The translations under genes and the position numbers were made by a program. This document shows positions 7,088 to 15,039 of a stretch of 19,805 nucleotides of DNA, in pieces. This stretch comes from Ruminococcus callidus. Its GTDB lineage: Bacteria; Bacillota; Clostridia; Oscillospirales; Ruminococcaceae. Positions within the stretch are counted from its first letter, which is position 1; every line of letters begins with the position of its first letter. The stretch lies in the NCBI RefSeq assembly GCF_020709055.1, contig NZ_JAJFCK010000042.1, forward strand, positions 1-19,805, given 5' to 3'. The notes under the pieces are model-generated. The model did no database searches. It was not told the DNA's origin and worked only from the letters and a program-made list of their open reading frames with translations.

Positions 7088-7645
7088 ATGGATTTTCGAG
7101 ATCAGTTTCGAAAAATGAGCGGCGATGTGGGAAAGATGGCACGGGAAGTTGCCGACACTTCGAAAAAAGCAACGGCACGTGCCAGAATTCGCCGCATGAT
7201 CAACATCTGCAACGATTCGCTGCAAACCATCTATCAGGAGATCGGCACAAGATACTACACAGAGAACCAGTGCGATCCGCAGGAACAGTACGCCGGACTT
7301 TTCCAGCAGGCTGCGGATACCATTGCACAGATCGACGTGCTGAAATCCGAGCTGGCAGGATTGGATCATGCTGTTATTTGTCCGTCCTGCGGTTCCAAAG
7401 TGATGGAAACACAGCGCTTCTGCCCGAACTGCGGATGCAAGAATGCATCCTACGGAAAGTGGAAGGCAGAGGAGGAAGCAGATGAAAATGCACGCCGTGC
7501 TGCGGAAGAAGCAGAACAGGCAGAACGGGATGCACACAGTGCCGTGCAGAAATCAGAAGAAGAGATTGTATCACCGGAAGGGACAGCAGAACAGTCCGCA
7601 GAGGCGGAGACTGCTGCACCCGCAAAAGAAAATACAGAAGCATAA
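7088..7645 (+). CDS. Zinc-ribbon protein with helical N-terminus, function unknown
   Basis: The 185-residue product has no signal peptide or membrane segment, so it is probably cytoplasmic. Residues 1-95 look helical and coiled-coil-like, with many Arg, Lys, Gln and Glu. A zinc ribbon follows: Cys98-x2-Cys101 and Cys112-x2-Cys115, in ICPSCG and FCPNCG. The tail from about 125 is acidic and rich in Ala and Glu (AEEEADENARRAAEEAEQ), probably another helix then disorder. Such layouts occur in many short Clostridia proteins without assigned function. The ATG at 7088 follows GGGAGGAAATCAAC, a strong ribosome site. A terminator lies 20 bases past the stop, so the gene ends the left-hand plus-strand series. 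Confidence 0.8.
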   Translation: MDFRDQFRKMSGDVGKMAREVADTSKKATARARIRRMINICNDSLQTIYQEIGTRYYTENQCDPQEQYAGLFQQAADTIAQIDVLKSELAGLDHAVICPSCGSKVMETQRFCPNCGCKNASYGKWKAEEEADENARRAAEEAEQAERDAHSAVQKSEEEIVSPEGTAEQSAEAETAAPAKENTEA

Positions 7646-7665
7646 ACTTCGAGAGAAGAAGGAGG

Positions 7666-7695
7666 GCGCACACGGACAGTGTGCGCTTTTCTTCT
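7666..7695 (+). terminator. Intrinsic terminator after the zinc-ribbon gene
   Basis: Perfect 8-bp stem GCGCACAC/GTGTGCGC with loop GGACA, followed by TTTTCTTCT. It separates the zinc-ribbon gene from ktrB. An in-frame GTG that would lengthen ktrB lies inside this hairpin, which argues for the ATG at 7736. Confidence 0.88.
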
Positions 7696-7735
7696 AAGTG
7701 CCTGTTGTCGGAATAGGGAGATTAAACGGGAAGAG

Positions 7736-9034
7736 ATGAAATGGAATAAGACCCTGACACCGGGACGTGTCATTATTCTTTGCTTTGCAGTGCTCATTGC
7801 ATTTGGGGCGGTTTTGCTGGCACTGCCCATTGCTTACAAAAACAGAACGCCGCTCTCGCCGCTGGACGTCTGCTTTACCTCCTTCAGCGCAGTGTGCACG
7901 GTGGGACTGACAGTAGCACCCACCTATGAAACATTCTCCGCCTTTGGACAGGGTGTCCTGCTGTTCCTGATACAGGTGGGTGGCGTGGGAATCACCTCCA
8001 TTGGTGTCGGTGTGATGCTGCTCGCCGGAAAGCGCATCGGATTGCGGGAGCGCATCCTCATCAAGGAAACGCTGAACTATCCCACCTTTGGGGGTGTGGT
8101 CAAGCTGCTGCGCTCTCTGCTGCTGGTGACATTTGGTATTGAAGGCGTTGGAGCAATCTGCTGTTTTCCCATTTTCTATGCGGATTTTCCGCTGGGACGG
8201 GCAATCTGGCTGAGCGTGTTCCACTCGGTATCCACTTTTAACCACGCCGGTTTTGACATTATCGGCGATGCAGGTATGCAGGAGTATACGCACCACGCCT
8301 CGCTGCTGGTTATCACAGCACTGCTGACGATTTTCGGCGGATTGGGATTCTTTGTCATTCGGGATGTGGCAAGAAACCGCCGGTTCCGGAAGTTCTCGCT
8401 GCATACAAAAGTCGTTTTGACTATGACAGCGATTCTTCTGGTGGGCGGTACGCTGCTGATGAAGCTTTCGGAGAGGGAACTTCGCTGGCTTCAGGCGTTT
8501 TTCTATAGCGCGATTTCCCGCACCTCCGGCTTTAGTATTTATTCGCTGGCGGCCTTCTCCAATGCGTCTTTGTTTTTGATGGTGTTCCTCATGTTCATCG
8601 GCGCTTCGACCGGTTCCACCAGCGGCGGTATCAAGGATACGACGCTGTTTGTCTGTGTCTGGTCAGCAATCGCCTATACCCGAAACCGCCAGCCCACCAT
8701 TTTTCACCGGCGTATTTCCCAGACGGTACGGGACAAGGCAGTGATGATTCTGCTCATGGGATTGGGCGTTGTGATGGTGTCCACGTTTTTGATGAGCGTG
8801 TTTGAGCCGGATGTGTCGCTGATTCGGCTGCTGTTTGAGGTGGTGTCTGCATTTTCCACAACAGGACTTTCTACGGACCTGACCTCTCAGCTTTGCAGCG
8901 GCAGTAAGATTGTTCTGATGCTGACCATGTATATCGGCCGTCTGGGGCCGCTGACCGTGGCAACGCTCTGGATGATGCAGGGACGGAATAAAAATGCAAT
9001 CCAGCGTCCGGAAGGAACCATATCTGTGGGGTAA
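7736..9034 (+). CDS. ktrB: Potassium uptake protein, KtrB/TrkH family
   Basis: The membrane subunit of a Ktr potassium system, 432 residues with eight membrane helices in four channel-like repeats. Each repeat supplies one selectivity-filter glycine: Gly57 in CTVGLT, Gly172 in FNHAGFD, Gly265 in SRTSGFS and Gly377 in FSTTGLS. The flexible intramembrane gate loop of the family is visible as GASTGSTSGGIK at 289-300. The size is that of KtrB rather than the longer TrkH. ATG 7736 is preferred because the longer reading starts inside a terminator hairpin. The ribosome site (GGGAAG) is modest. ktrA follows after 12 bases. I found no clear promoter in the short gap behind the terminator. Confidence 0.94.
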   Translation: MKWNKTLTPGRVIILCFAVLIAFGAVLLALPIAYKNRTPLSPLDVCFTSFSAVCTVGLTVAPTYETFSAFGQGVLLFLIQVGGVGITSIGVGVMLLAGKRIGLRERILIKETLNYPTFGGVVKLLRSLLLVTFGIEGVGAICCFPIFYADFPLGRAIWLSVFHSVSTFNHAGFDIIGDAGMQEYTHHASLLVITALLTIFGGLGFFVIRDVARNRRFRKFSLHTKVVLTMTAILLVGGTLLMKLSERELRWLQAFFYSAISRTSGFSIYSLAAFSNASLFLMVFLMFIGASTGSTSGGIKDTTLFVCVWSAIAYTRNRQPTIFHRRISQTVRDKAVMILLMGLGVVMVSTFLMSVFEPDVSLIRLLFEVVSAFSTTGLSTDLTSQLCSGSKIVLMLTMYIGRLGPLTVATLWMMQGRNKNAIQRPEGTISVG

Positions 9035-9046
9035 GGAGAGAAAACG

Positions 9047-9727
9047 ATGAAAGTAAGACGTACCAAGGAAAATATGTATGCCGTCATTGGACTGGGACGG
9101 TTTGGATTTGCGTTGGCGCAGCGGCTGGCAGAGTCCGGTGCTGAACTGATCGTGGTGGACAAGGAGGAGTCAGTCATCAACGACGCCACTGCTTTCACAG
9201 ACAACGCCTTTCTGGTAAACGAGCTGACACGGGAGAACCTGAGCAACATCGGCATCCAGAACTGTGACACCGTCATTGTGGGCATCGGTGGTAAAATTGA
9301 TGTGAGCATTCTCACCACGCTGACGGTCATTCAGCTTGGCGTGCCCAGAGTCATCGCCAAGGCAAACAGCGTGGAACAGGGCTGTGTGCTGGAGAAGCTT
9401 GGGGCGGAGGTCATCTATCCGGAGCGAGATATGGGCGTTCGTCTGGCAAACCGCCTGCTTGCGCCACGGGTCATGGAGTACATCGCCCTGAGCGACGACA
9501 TCAGCATCACGGAAATCCGCCTGCCGGAATCGGTGAAAGGCGTGACGGTACAGGCGCTGAATCTCCGCCAGCGATACGGCTTGAACATCATCGCCGTGAA
9601 GCACGGTGACGAGGTGACCACAGATATCACCCCTGCCTTTCAGCTCTATTCCCATGATGTCATCGCCGTCGTGGGACGGCACGATCAGGTGAACTGTTTC
9701 GAAAAGTTCCTGCGCACATATCGGTAA
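9047..9727 (+). CDS. ktrA: Potassium uptake regulator, KtrA/TrkA RCK protein
   Basis: The cytosolic gating subunit that forms a ring under KtrB and opens or closes it on binding nucleotide. The 226 residues hold an N-terminal RCK/Rossmann domain with GLGRFG at 15-20 and an acidic residue at the end of the second strand (Asp38). An RCK_C domain follows from about 140 to 222. In many Firmicutes RCK_C binds cyclic di-AMP; that is family knowledge and is not visible as a motif here. The start has TAAGGAGAG upstream and lies 12 bases after ktrB, so the two are one operon closed by the terminator at 9753. Confidence 0.94.
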   Translation: MKVRRTKENMYAVIGLGRFGFALAQRLAESGAELIVVDKEESVINDATAFTDNAFLVNELTRENLSNIGIQNCDTVIVGIGGKIDVSILTTLTVIQLGVPRVIAKANSVEQGCVLEKLGAEVIYPERDMGVRLANRLLAPRVMEYIALSDDISITEIRLPESVKGVTVQALNLRQRYGLNIIAVKHGDEVTTDITPAFQLYSHDVIAVVGRHDQVNCFEKFLRTYR

Positions 9728-9752
9728 GGTGTCGCACAAAACAGCAGAAATT

Positions 9753-9794
9753 ATCCCATGCAGGCAGCAGATGCTTACATGGGATTTTTGTTTT
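9753..9794 (+). terminator. Intrinsic terminator of ktrBA
   Basis: 8-bp stem ATCCCATG/CATGGGAT with a further AGC/GCT pairing in its loop, followed by TTTTTGTTTT. It begins 25 bases after the ktrA stop. Confidence 0.85.
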
Positions 9795-9821
9795 GGGGAA
9801 TATCCATTTCTCGTGCATCCC

Positions 9822-9864
9822 AAAAAATCCACCCGAAAGCGAATTCCTCTTTCGGGTGGATTTT
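9822..9864 (-). terminator. Strong hairpin terminator between convergent genes
   Basis: A 14-bp perfect stem, AATCCACCCGAAAG with CTTTCGGGTGGATT, extendable to 16 bp, around the loop CGAATTCCT. On the minus strand it is followed by six T, so it best serves the solute-binding protein gene, which ends 129 bases earlier in that direction. On the plus strand it ends in TTTT and may back up the ktrBA terminator. The stretch between it and the stop at 9993 shows no gene. Confidence 0.8.
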
Positions 9865-9992
9865 GCCGGATTTGCACTTTGCGCTTCGGCAATCTATCTC
9901 AAAGCATCTGCAACCGCGGCTTGCACTGCTGCTACTGTCATTATATGCAGGAAGCCGTAGAATGCAACAAAGAAAATATTTCCATGCGGCAA

Positions 9993-11669
9993 TCACTCAA
10001 AGTGCTTTGCGTTGCGGAAGTCGATGGCACCGGAGAATGCGTCATAGTGCAGATCTGTGTTGCTGGTCTGTGTGACAAGGTACTGGTTCTTGTAGAAGAT
10101 GGGCAGGAACTGCGCTTCGTCCAGAATGGTCTGCTCTGCGGTGCGGCACAGCTGGAAGAACGTTGCCGTGTCGGCACAGCTGCGCAGGGAGGAGAGCAGC
10201 TGGTCTACCTTGGCGCTGCTATAGCGGAAGCGGTTGCAGTCCGTTGCAAACTGTGCCAGTACTGCATCCGGACTTGCCTCTGTGCCGGTGACGCCATAGA
10301 CAGCGATGGTGTAATTTTTGTTCTCGATTTTGTCCCAGTACTCGGATTCTGTCACCTCGTCAATACCAATGTAGAAACCGAAAATCTCCTGCCAGTTTTG
10401 GATGATATCATGGAGATGATCGCAGTCCATGAGTGACGCACAGGTCAGAATTTTGGTGGAGTTCAGGGAGGCGATGCCCAGCTGCTGCATGCCCTTTTTC
10501 AGCATGGCAATGGCAGCCGACTCATCATAGGCAGGGGTCAGATCAGTTTCCGGAACGGCATCCCGATAGCTGGTGCCGTTGCAATACACTGTGGGCGGCA
10601 CAATGGCAGAGGCACTCAATAGGTCGCCGTTGGAGGTCAGCCCGATCTTGGAACGGTCAATTCCCATGGAGAGCGCCGTGCGAATGGCATCGTTGGCGTA
10701 CTCTTTTTCGTCCGGATTGAAAATCAGCCCCAGCGTGGTATCCCGTTCCGATGTCACAGTGTAGTCCTTGCTGTCTACGTAGGCGGCAGGGTATACCGAG
10801 GTGAGAAGCACGTCGGATTCGCCGGAGGAGAAATCCTCGTCCAGCGCCTGCTGGCCGTTGCGGATGTGGAAGGTCAGATTCGTGGGATAGGTGCGGCGAG
10901 CCTCGGCGTTGGCGGCGTTCTGGCGCATGTAAATGAGGTTGTCGCTGCCGTAGGGATCGTAGAACCAAAGCCGCATGTAGAACGCACCGCAGGATGCCAC
11001 GGCGTTCTGCTCCAGTCCGTAGCTGCCCTTGGTCTGGAGGAAAAATTCCTCATTGCAGGGCATGGCTGCGGTGGTAGTCAGCATCGCCAGAAACTGTGCG
11101 TTGGGCTGGTCTAGCGTGAATTGCAGCTGATCGTCGCTCACCGCCCGAACGCCGATCTCCGAGGGCGCAAGTGTGCCGTTCCGGACGGCTTCGGCGTTGT
11201 GCAGACAGGAGAACGTCTCCGCATAGGGGGACTGTGTCTGCGGGTCAAAGATGCGCTGAAAGGCATAGGCGTAGTCGCTGGCAGTTACCAGCCATGTTTC
11301 CCCGTCGTCAACAGTATCATTGCCGTTTTTGTCGTAGAACCAGTAGCGGTCTTTGCGCAGCAGAAACGTGTAGATCAGTCCGTCCGGCGAAACGGTATAG
11401 CTGGAAGCTGCTGCAAGCTGTGGCGTGCCGGTGTCGTCCATTTCCAGCAGCCCCTCGTAAAGGTTGCGGATGATGGTCTTGGAGGAGGCATCCGTAGCGG
11501 ATTGCGGGTCCAGACTTTTGGGATTGCCGATCAGGCTGGTGGTAAAGAGATAGCCGGAGCCGTCTCCATCTTTTTCCAACATCGGGATGTTGCATCCGGT
11601 GCAGAGAAAAAGAACGCAGGCAGCGGCGGAAGCAGCGGCAAGTCTGCGGAATATTTTGAAAAATGACAT
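9993..11669 (-). CDS. Family 5 (OppA/DppA-like) extracellular solute-binding lipoprotein
   Basis: A binding protein for peptides or similar solutes taken up by an ABC transporter, on the outer face of the membrane. The 558 residues start with a signal sequence and a lipobox-like FLCTGC (Cys26). The family 5 fold follows: NPKSLDPQSATDASSKTIIRNLYEGLLEMD near 49-78, and VTASDYAYAFQRIFDPQTQSPYA near 128-150. Between them DKNGNDTVDDGE at 113-124 has the 1-3-5-7-9-12 pattern of an EF-hand calcium loop, where relatives usually have a short WSDG turn. The start has AAAGGA upstream and its own promoter at 11730. No permease or ATPase genes adjoin, so the partner transporter must be encoded elsewhere. 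The exact substrate cannot be told. Confidence 0.9.
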   Translation of the reverse strand: MSFFKIFRRLAAASAAACVLFLCTGCNIPMLEKDGDGSGYLFTTSLIGNPKSLDPQSATDASSKTIIRNLYEGLLEMDDTGTPQLAAASSYTVSPDGLIYTFLLRKDRYWFYDKNGNDTVDDGETWLVTASDYAYAFQRIFDPQTQSPYAETFSCLHNAEAVRNGTLAPSEIGVRAVSDDQLQFTLDQPNAQFLAMLTTTAAMPCNEEFFLQTKGSYGLEQNAVASCGAFYMRLWFYDPYGSDNLIYMRQNAANAEARRTYPTNLTFHIRNGQQALDEDFSSGESDVLLTSVYPAAYVDSKDYTVTSERDTTLGLIFNPDEKEYANDAIRTALSMGIDRSKIGLTSNGDLLSASAIVPPTVYCNGTSYRDAVPETDLTPAYDESAAIAMLKKGMQQLGIASLNSTKILTCASLMDCDHLHDIIQNWQEIFGFYIGIDEVTESEYWDKIENKNYTIAVYGVTGTEASPDAVLAQFATDCNRFRYSSAKVDQLLSSLRSCADTATFFQLCRTAEQTILDEAQFLPIFYKNQYLVTQTSNTDLHYDAFSGAIDFRNAKHFE

Positions 11670-11729
11670 GGCGTTTGTCCTTTCTAAGAGCCAGTGTGTG
11701 CTGCCAAAACATATGAAGCAGCTCTTCCT

Positions 11730-11758
11730 ATTATACCACGCTGCAAACCGATGTGCAA
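11730..11758 (-). promoter_or_regulatory. Extended -10 promoter of the solute-binding protein gene
   Basis: On the minus strand: TTGCAC, 17 bases, TATAAT, with TG one base before the -10. The leader to the ATG at 11669 is about 55 bases. The layout is the same as that of the cysteine desulfurase promoter. Confidence 0.87.
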
Positions 11759-11797
11759 GGAAAAAACGTGGAATTTGCCGAAAAAATGTGGAAATGG

Positions 11798-11829
11798 AAA
11801 AAAGAAAGGCGGACAGCTTTCTGTCCGCC
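11798..11829 (-). terminator. Terminator of the C39-phosphatase unit
   Basis: 9-bp perfect stem GGCGGACAG/CTGTCCGCC with a 4-base loop; on the minus strand TTTCTTTTTT follows. It lies 25 bases past the phosphatase stop and insulates the next promoter at 11758. Confidence 0.88.
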
Positions 11830-11854
11830 GTGAGAATCCGTTCTCAGAAAATGC

Positions 11855-12583
11855 TCAATCGTGCCGCTGCTCCGAATTGTCATAGGTTTCGCAGAAGCGT
11901 GCTGCAAACGCCGGCGGTTCTCCGTTGGCGTAAAGATGCGCCGTGTCGCCGAATGCATTCATTCGGAAGCAGGCGATGCCCTTCCGGCGCTCTTCTGTGA
12001 TGAGCGAGGTCACAGAGGTTGGCGCAGCGCAGAAGTTGTGCCACAAAATCATGGGGGAAATACCGAGCAGGTGTCCCAGCATCACGCAGGTGACACCAAA
12101 GTGGCAGAAGATGGCGATGGTGTCCTCGTTGGGTGCGGTGACACGGTAAGTGTTTCCCTCACGGACATAGCCGTGGTCGGCGAGAATGCCGTCGATGCCG
12201 TCCCAGACACGCTTTGCCTCCGCCTGTACGTGACCTTGCAGCATGGGCAGCGTTTCGCTCCACTGCACACAGTCGTAATACTTCGGCTCAACCGTCCAGT
12301 CCTGCGGAAGCTGATCCCACGGAATACGTGGCGCACCGGTGTGAAAATCCGGAATGGGCGCATGAAATTCCCGCAGCCAGGGCAGTTCGATGGCATCCCG
12401 TCCCATTTTTTGCAGCGTCAGGGAAGCGGTGTCCTTGGCACGTCCCAGCGGAGAAACGTAGAATGTGCGAATCTTCAGCTTTGCCATGCGCTCCGCCAGC
12501 AGCGCAGCCTCTTTCCAGCCCTTTTCTGTCAGGGAGTCAATGTCATAGTTGGGGTCGCCGTGGCGAATTAGTAAAAGTTTCAT
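11855..12583 (-). CDS. Histidine phosphatase family protein (phosphoglycerate-mutase-like)
   Basis: The 242-residue protein opens with LLLIRHGDP, where His8 is the residue that becomes phosphorylated. Arg48 in SPLGRAKDTA, Glu72 in LREFHAP and the second histidine, His161 in FCHFG, complete the pocket of the branch-1 histidine phosphatases. The substrate cannot be read from sequence; members act on sugar phosphates, nucleotides or cofactor precursors. There is no signal peptide, so it is cytoplasmic. The start has AAAAGGAGG, which begins in the stop codon of the C39-peptidase gene, 15 bases upstream. The two are therefore probably co-transcribed from the promoter at 14745, although one product is secreted and the other is not. 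Confidence 0.88.
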   Translation of the reverse strand: MKLLLIRHGDPNYDIDSLTEKGWKEAALLAERMAKLKIRTFYVSPLGRAKDTASLTLQKMGRDAIELPWLREFHAPIPDFHTGAPRIPWDQLPQDWTVEPKYYDCVQWSETLPMLQGHVQAEAKRVWDGIDGILADHGYVREGNTYRVTAPNEDTIAIFCHFGVTCVMLGHLLGISPMILWHNFCAAPTSVTSLITEERRKGIACFRMNAFGDTAHLYANGEPPAFAARFCETYDNSEQRHD

Positions 12584-12598
12584 GTGTAGCTCCTCCTT

Positions 12599-14704
12599 TT
12601 AAATGGAAGTGATCGCAACCGCCTGATAACCCAGCGCTGCATAGCGTGCTTCCACGACGCTTCGCTCGTAGGCACGGAGACCGTTGCTGTTGTAGGGGTC
12701 GTTCATGTAATAGTATTTGTCATCGTAGCCCACCAATACCAGACAGTGTTCGTGGCTTGTCCATGTGTAGAGCTGTCCGTTGGGGAGAATCCACTGGGTG
12801 CCGGATTCCGGTGCCATCATATTGATGGTTGCCCAGACGGCAACGGCAGTGCCATTGTCAATGTAGTCTGTCAGCAGTGTTTTCATCGATGTTCCGGTGA
12901 TGTTTTTGACAGTGTGCTTGCTGGGGGTAACGATACGGTTCAAAGCGTTGGCGATGACCGGCGCATAACAGCCGTAACCGTATGTGGAACGGGGGTCGCC
13001 GATAAAGGTACTGTTGGGGTCCGGGCCGTGCAGGTAGCCGTCGCTGTCGTAGTAGAGATAGCCGATGTCCAGCGCTGTGTCAATGAACGTGTCGATGGAG
13101 GTGTTGTATCCGGCGTGGCGCAGCAGCATGACAGCGCTGGCACTCTCGCAGCCGGTGGGATAGCCCGCCTGACTGAGGTAGGGGGTGTTCAGCAGCACCT
13201 TGACAATGACGCCGTCGGCGTTGGTGGTGTAGCCGTTCTGGGTCTGATTCCGGAGCAGTGTGCCGGTCTTGGTGTCAAAATAGTAGTTCTTGCCGTTCAG
13301 TGCGATTTTTCCAGTGCACATGCCGCCGTTCTCTGCGAAATAGTAGGTGTTGCCGGAGATGGTTTGCAGTCCGGTGAGCATGGCGCCGTCTGCGCCGAAG
13401 TAGTAGCGCACGCCGTTGGCGTCGGTCTGCCAGCCGGTGATGCTCTTGCCGTTTCCATCGAAGCAGTACCGCTTTCCGTCAATGGTCTGCCAGCCGGTGC
13501 AGCGCAGTCCGTTGGTGTCGAAATAGTAACGGCCGTCGTCCAGAATCAGCCATCCCATGCGGGCAGAACCATCCTCCTGAAAATAGTACGTGCCCTGCGG
13601 CAGTGTCAAAAGCCCTGTCACCGCTGCGCCCGTGTCCGGGTCGAAGTAGTAGAGTTTGTCGTTGTGCTTGCGCAGTCCGGTTTGGAGTATGCCGGAGGTG
13701 TCGAAGCTGTAGAGTTTTCCGTCGATCTCGGTGATGCCGGTACAGCGCAGTCCGTTTTCGTGGAAGTAATACCGCTTGTCGTCAACGGTCTGCCAGCCGG
13801 TCACCATGGTGCCGTCCGCATCAAAATAGTAGACTTTTCCGCCGGACTGTTCCAGCCAGCCGGTGTGCAGCGAACCGTCTTTATAATAGTATCGGGTGAT
13901 ATTTGAATCCGGCAGTGTGCAGAAGCCCTCTTCGATGTAGCCGTATTCTGCGGAGAAGGGGTAATACTTGCCCTCTGCCTCCTGTGCGCCGAGATATTTT
14001 CCGGATTCCCGGGAAACATAATAGTAGCGGTCGTTCCAGACCACCCAGCCGTATTCCGCCTCACCGGTATTGGGGTTGTAGAACCGCCTTATCCCGTCTA
14101 CTGTCTGCCAGCCCGTCCGCTCTGTGCCGTCCGGATGAAAACAGTAGGGCGTGCCATTGATCTCGAACACGCCGTCCTTGTAGATGGCACCGGTTTCGCC
14201 GGCGTAGTACACTTCGCCGAACAGCTCTGTCTGGAAGAAACCGGTTTGCAGAATGCCGTCCTCATCCAGATAGTACTGTTTGTCGTCCAGCGTCAGCCAG
14301 CCGGTCTGTTTTCCGGTGTCCTCCAGAATATAATAACGCTTGTCCCCGACTGTGACCCAGCCGAACTGGGATTCGCCGGTCTTGGAGTCGTAGTAATACT
14401 GCGCACCGCTGACTTCCTGCCAGCCAGTCTGGAGGATGCCGTCCGATGAAAACAGATAGAGCACGCCGTCGATTTCCACGGTGCCGGTTGCAGCGGCGCC
14501 GTTTTCCAGATAATAGCGGATGGTGCCGTCTGCTTCGACAGACCAGCCCGGCGTGCCGGTGGGGACAAGTGCCGTAGTGCCGGTTGCCGTTGCAATCGGA
14601 GGTGCTTCCGCAGCAGATACAGCCGGAGCAGCAGTGGCCAAAATAAGGGCGGCAGATGCAGAAAAAAGCAGACCGCCGCACAATTTCCAAAAATGATGTA
14701 TCAT
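12599..14704 (-). CDS. Secreted C39-like cysteine peptidase with about 21 cell-wall-binding repeats
   Basis: The 701-residue protein has a signal peptide (about 1-31) and then about 21 glucan/choline-binding-type repeats of some 20 residues (53-486, pattern GWQTVDGKRYYFDENG). The C-terminal domain is papain-like, of the peptidase C39-like kind (about 503-701). Cys519 in YPTGCESA is the likely nucleophile, His653 in SHEHCLVLVGYDD the base, and Asn668/Asp669 in MNDPY the third site. It probably sits on the wall surface and cleaves a peptide or cross-link there; the target is not known. ATG 14704 has AAGGAG upstream and starts the signal peptide. The in-frame ORF up to 14971 runs through the promoter and is rejected. 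It is not fused to an ABC transporter, unlike bacteriocin-processing C39 domains. Confidence 0.9.
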   Translation of the reverse strand: MIHHFWKLCGGLLFSASAALILATAAPAVSAAEAPPIATATGTTALVPTGTPGWSVEADGTIRYYLENGAAATGTVEIDGVLYLFSSDGILQTGWQEVSGAQYYYDSKTGESQFGWVTVGDKRYYILEDTGKQTGWLTLDDKQYYLDEDGILQTGFFQTELFGEVYYAGETGAIYKDGVFEINGTPYCFHPDGTERTGWQTVDGIRRFYNPNTGEAEYGWVVWNDRYYYVSRESGKYLGAQEAEGKYYPFSAEYGYIEEGFCTLPDSNITRYYYKDGSLHTGWLEQSGGKVYYFDADGTMVTGWQTVDDKRYYFHENGLRCTGITEIDGKLYSFDTSGILQTGLRKHNDKLYYFDPDTGAAVTGLLTLPQGTYYFQEDGSARMGWLILDDGRYYFDTNGLRCTGWQTIDGKRYCFDGNGKSITGWQTDANGVRYYFGADGAMLTGLQTISGNTYYFAENGGMCTGKIALNGKNYYFDTKTGTLLRNQTQNGYTTNADGVIVKVLLNTPYLSQAGYPTGCESASAVMLLRHAGYNTSIDTFIDTALDIGYLYYDSDGYLHGPDPNSTFIGDPRSTYGYGCYAPVIANALNRIVTPSKHTVKNITGTSMKTLLTDYIDNGTAVAVWATINMMAPESGTQWILPNGQLYTWTSHEHCLVLVGYDDKYYYMNDPYNSNGLRAYERSVVEARYAALGYQAVAITSI
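13247..14548 (-). repeat. Coding repeats: about 21 cell-wall-binding modules
   Basis: Tandem units of 20-22 residues, each with a turn Gly, aromatic YYF or similar, Asp/Asn-Gly and a closing TG or FG. The best-kept units carry WQTVDDKRYYF, WQTIDGKRYCF and WLILDDGRYYF. Units 6, 10 and 11 have diverged. At DNA level they are only partly similar, so the array is old rather than recently expanded. Confidence 0.9.
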
Positions 14705-14744
14705 AGAACACTCCTTTTTCCCATTGCGATTGTCGAACAAGTCT

Positions 14745-14773
14745 ATTATACGCCAAAAGGCGAGGATTGTCAA
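14745..14773 (-). promoter_or_regulatory. Consensus promoter of the C39-phosphatase unit
   Basis: On the minus strand: TTGACA, 17 bases, TATAAT, a perfect match. The leader to the ATG at 14704 is about 34 bases. It is divergent from the pan promoter, with about 200 bases between. Confidence 0.92.
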
Positions 14774-14975
14774 CCGCTGCGGAACGGGGGTGATCGGGGG
14801 GAGATGTCTGAGGGCTGAGGGGGATTTTTGGAGATGCTTGCAGCAGATTTTGTAACAGCATTTTGCGGGTGCGACGTGCCGTGTCCGCTTGGTTCCATCG
14901 CATGAAATAGCAGTTTGCAGGCTGTCAGCTTCCGAAAATTGCAGTGGATTTGCGTGAAAACTCTCATGCAAATAC
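14774..14975. other. Spacer between divergent promoters, no gene seen
   Basis: This stretch holds G-rich runs around 14786-14822 and a short imperfect hairpin GCGTGA/TCATGC just before the pan -35 element, which could be an operator. I see no ORF with a ribosome site and no known RNA. Confidence 0.4.
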
Positions 14976-15004
14976 TTGACAATCGGGGCGGTTTTTGGTA
15001 TGAT
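14976..15004 (+). promoter_or_regulatory. Promoter of the pantothenate operon
   Basis: TTGACA, 17 bases, TATGAT, with TG one base before the -10 (extended -10). Transcription should start near 15011, giving a leader of about 65 bases before panB. The in-frame ORF extension of panB up to 14976 would contain this promoter and is rejected. Confidence 0.9.
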
Positions 15005-15039
15005 AACAGGTGGACAGTATTCCGAAAGGAAATTGTACT

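Noticed and set aside
7679..7735. GTG start extending ktrB upstream
   Set aside because: The GTG lies in the stem of an intrinsic terminator and the added residues have no family match.
9865..9992. Small gene on the minus strand between the convergent terminators
   Set aside because: A 73-residue frame exists but it runs through the terminator hairpin, has no ribosome site and shows no recognisable motif.
11766..11790. Further copy of the terminal repeat, because AATTTGCCGAAAA resembles the block at 19779
   Set aside because: The match is 13 bases only, with no terminal GAG...GTTC motif or hairpins around it, so chance in an AT-rich gap is enough.
12746..13906. 386-residue plus-strand ORF
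   Set aside because: It is the antisense shadow of the wall-binding repeats; its own repetitive composition comes from the coding repeats on the other strand, and it has no ribosome site.
14705..14971. 89-residue N-terminal extension of the C39-peptidase
   Set aside because: It contains the perfect promoter at 14745-14773, and the signal peptide begins at 14704 behind AAGGAG.
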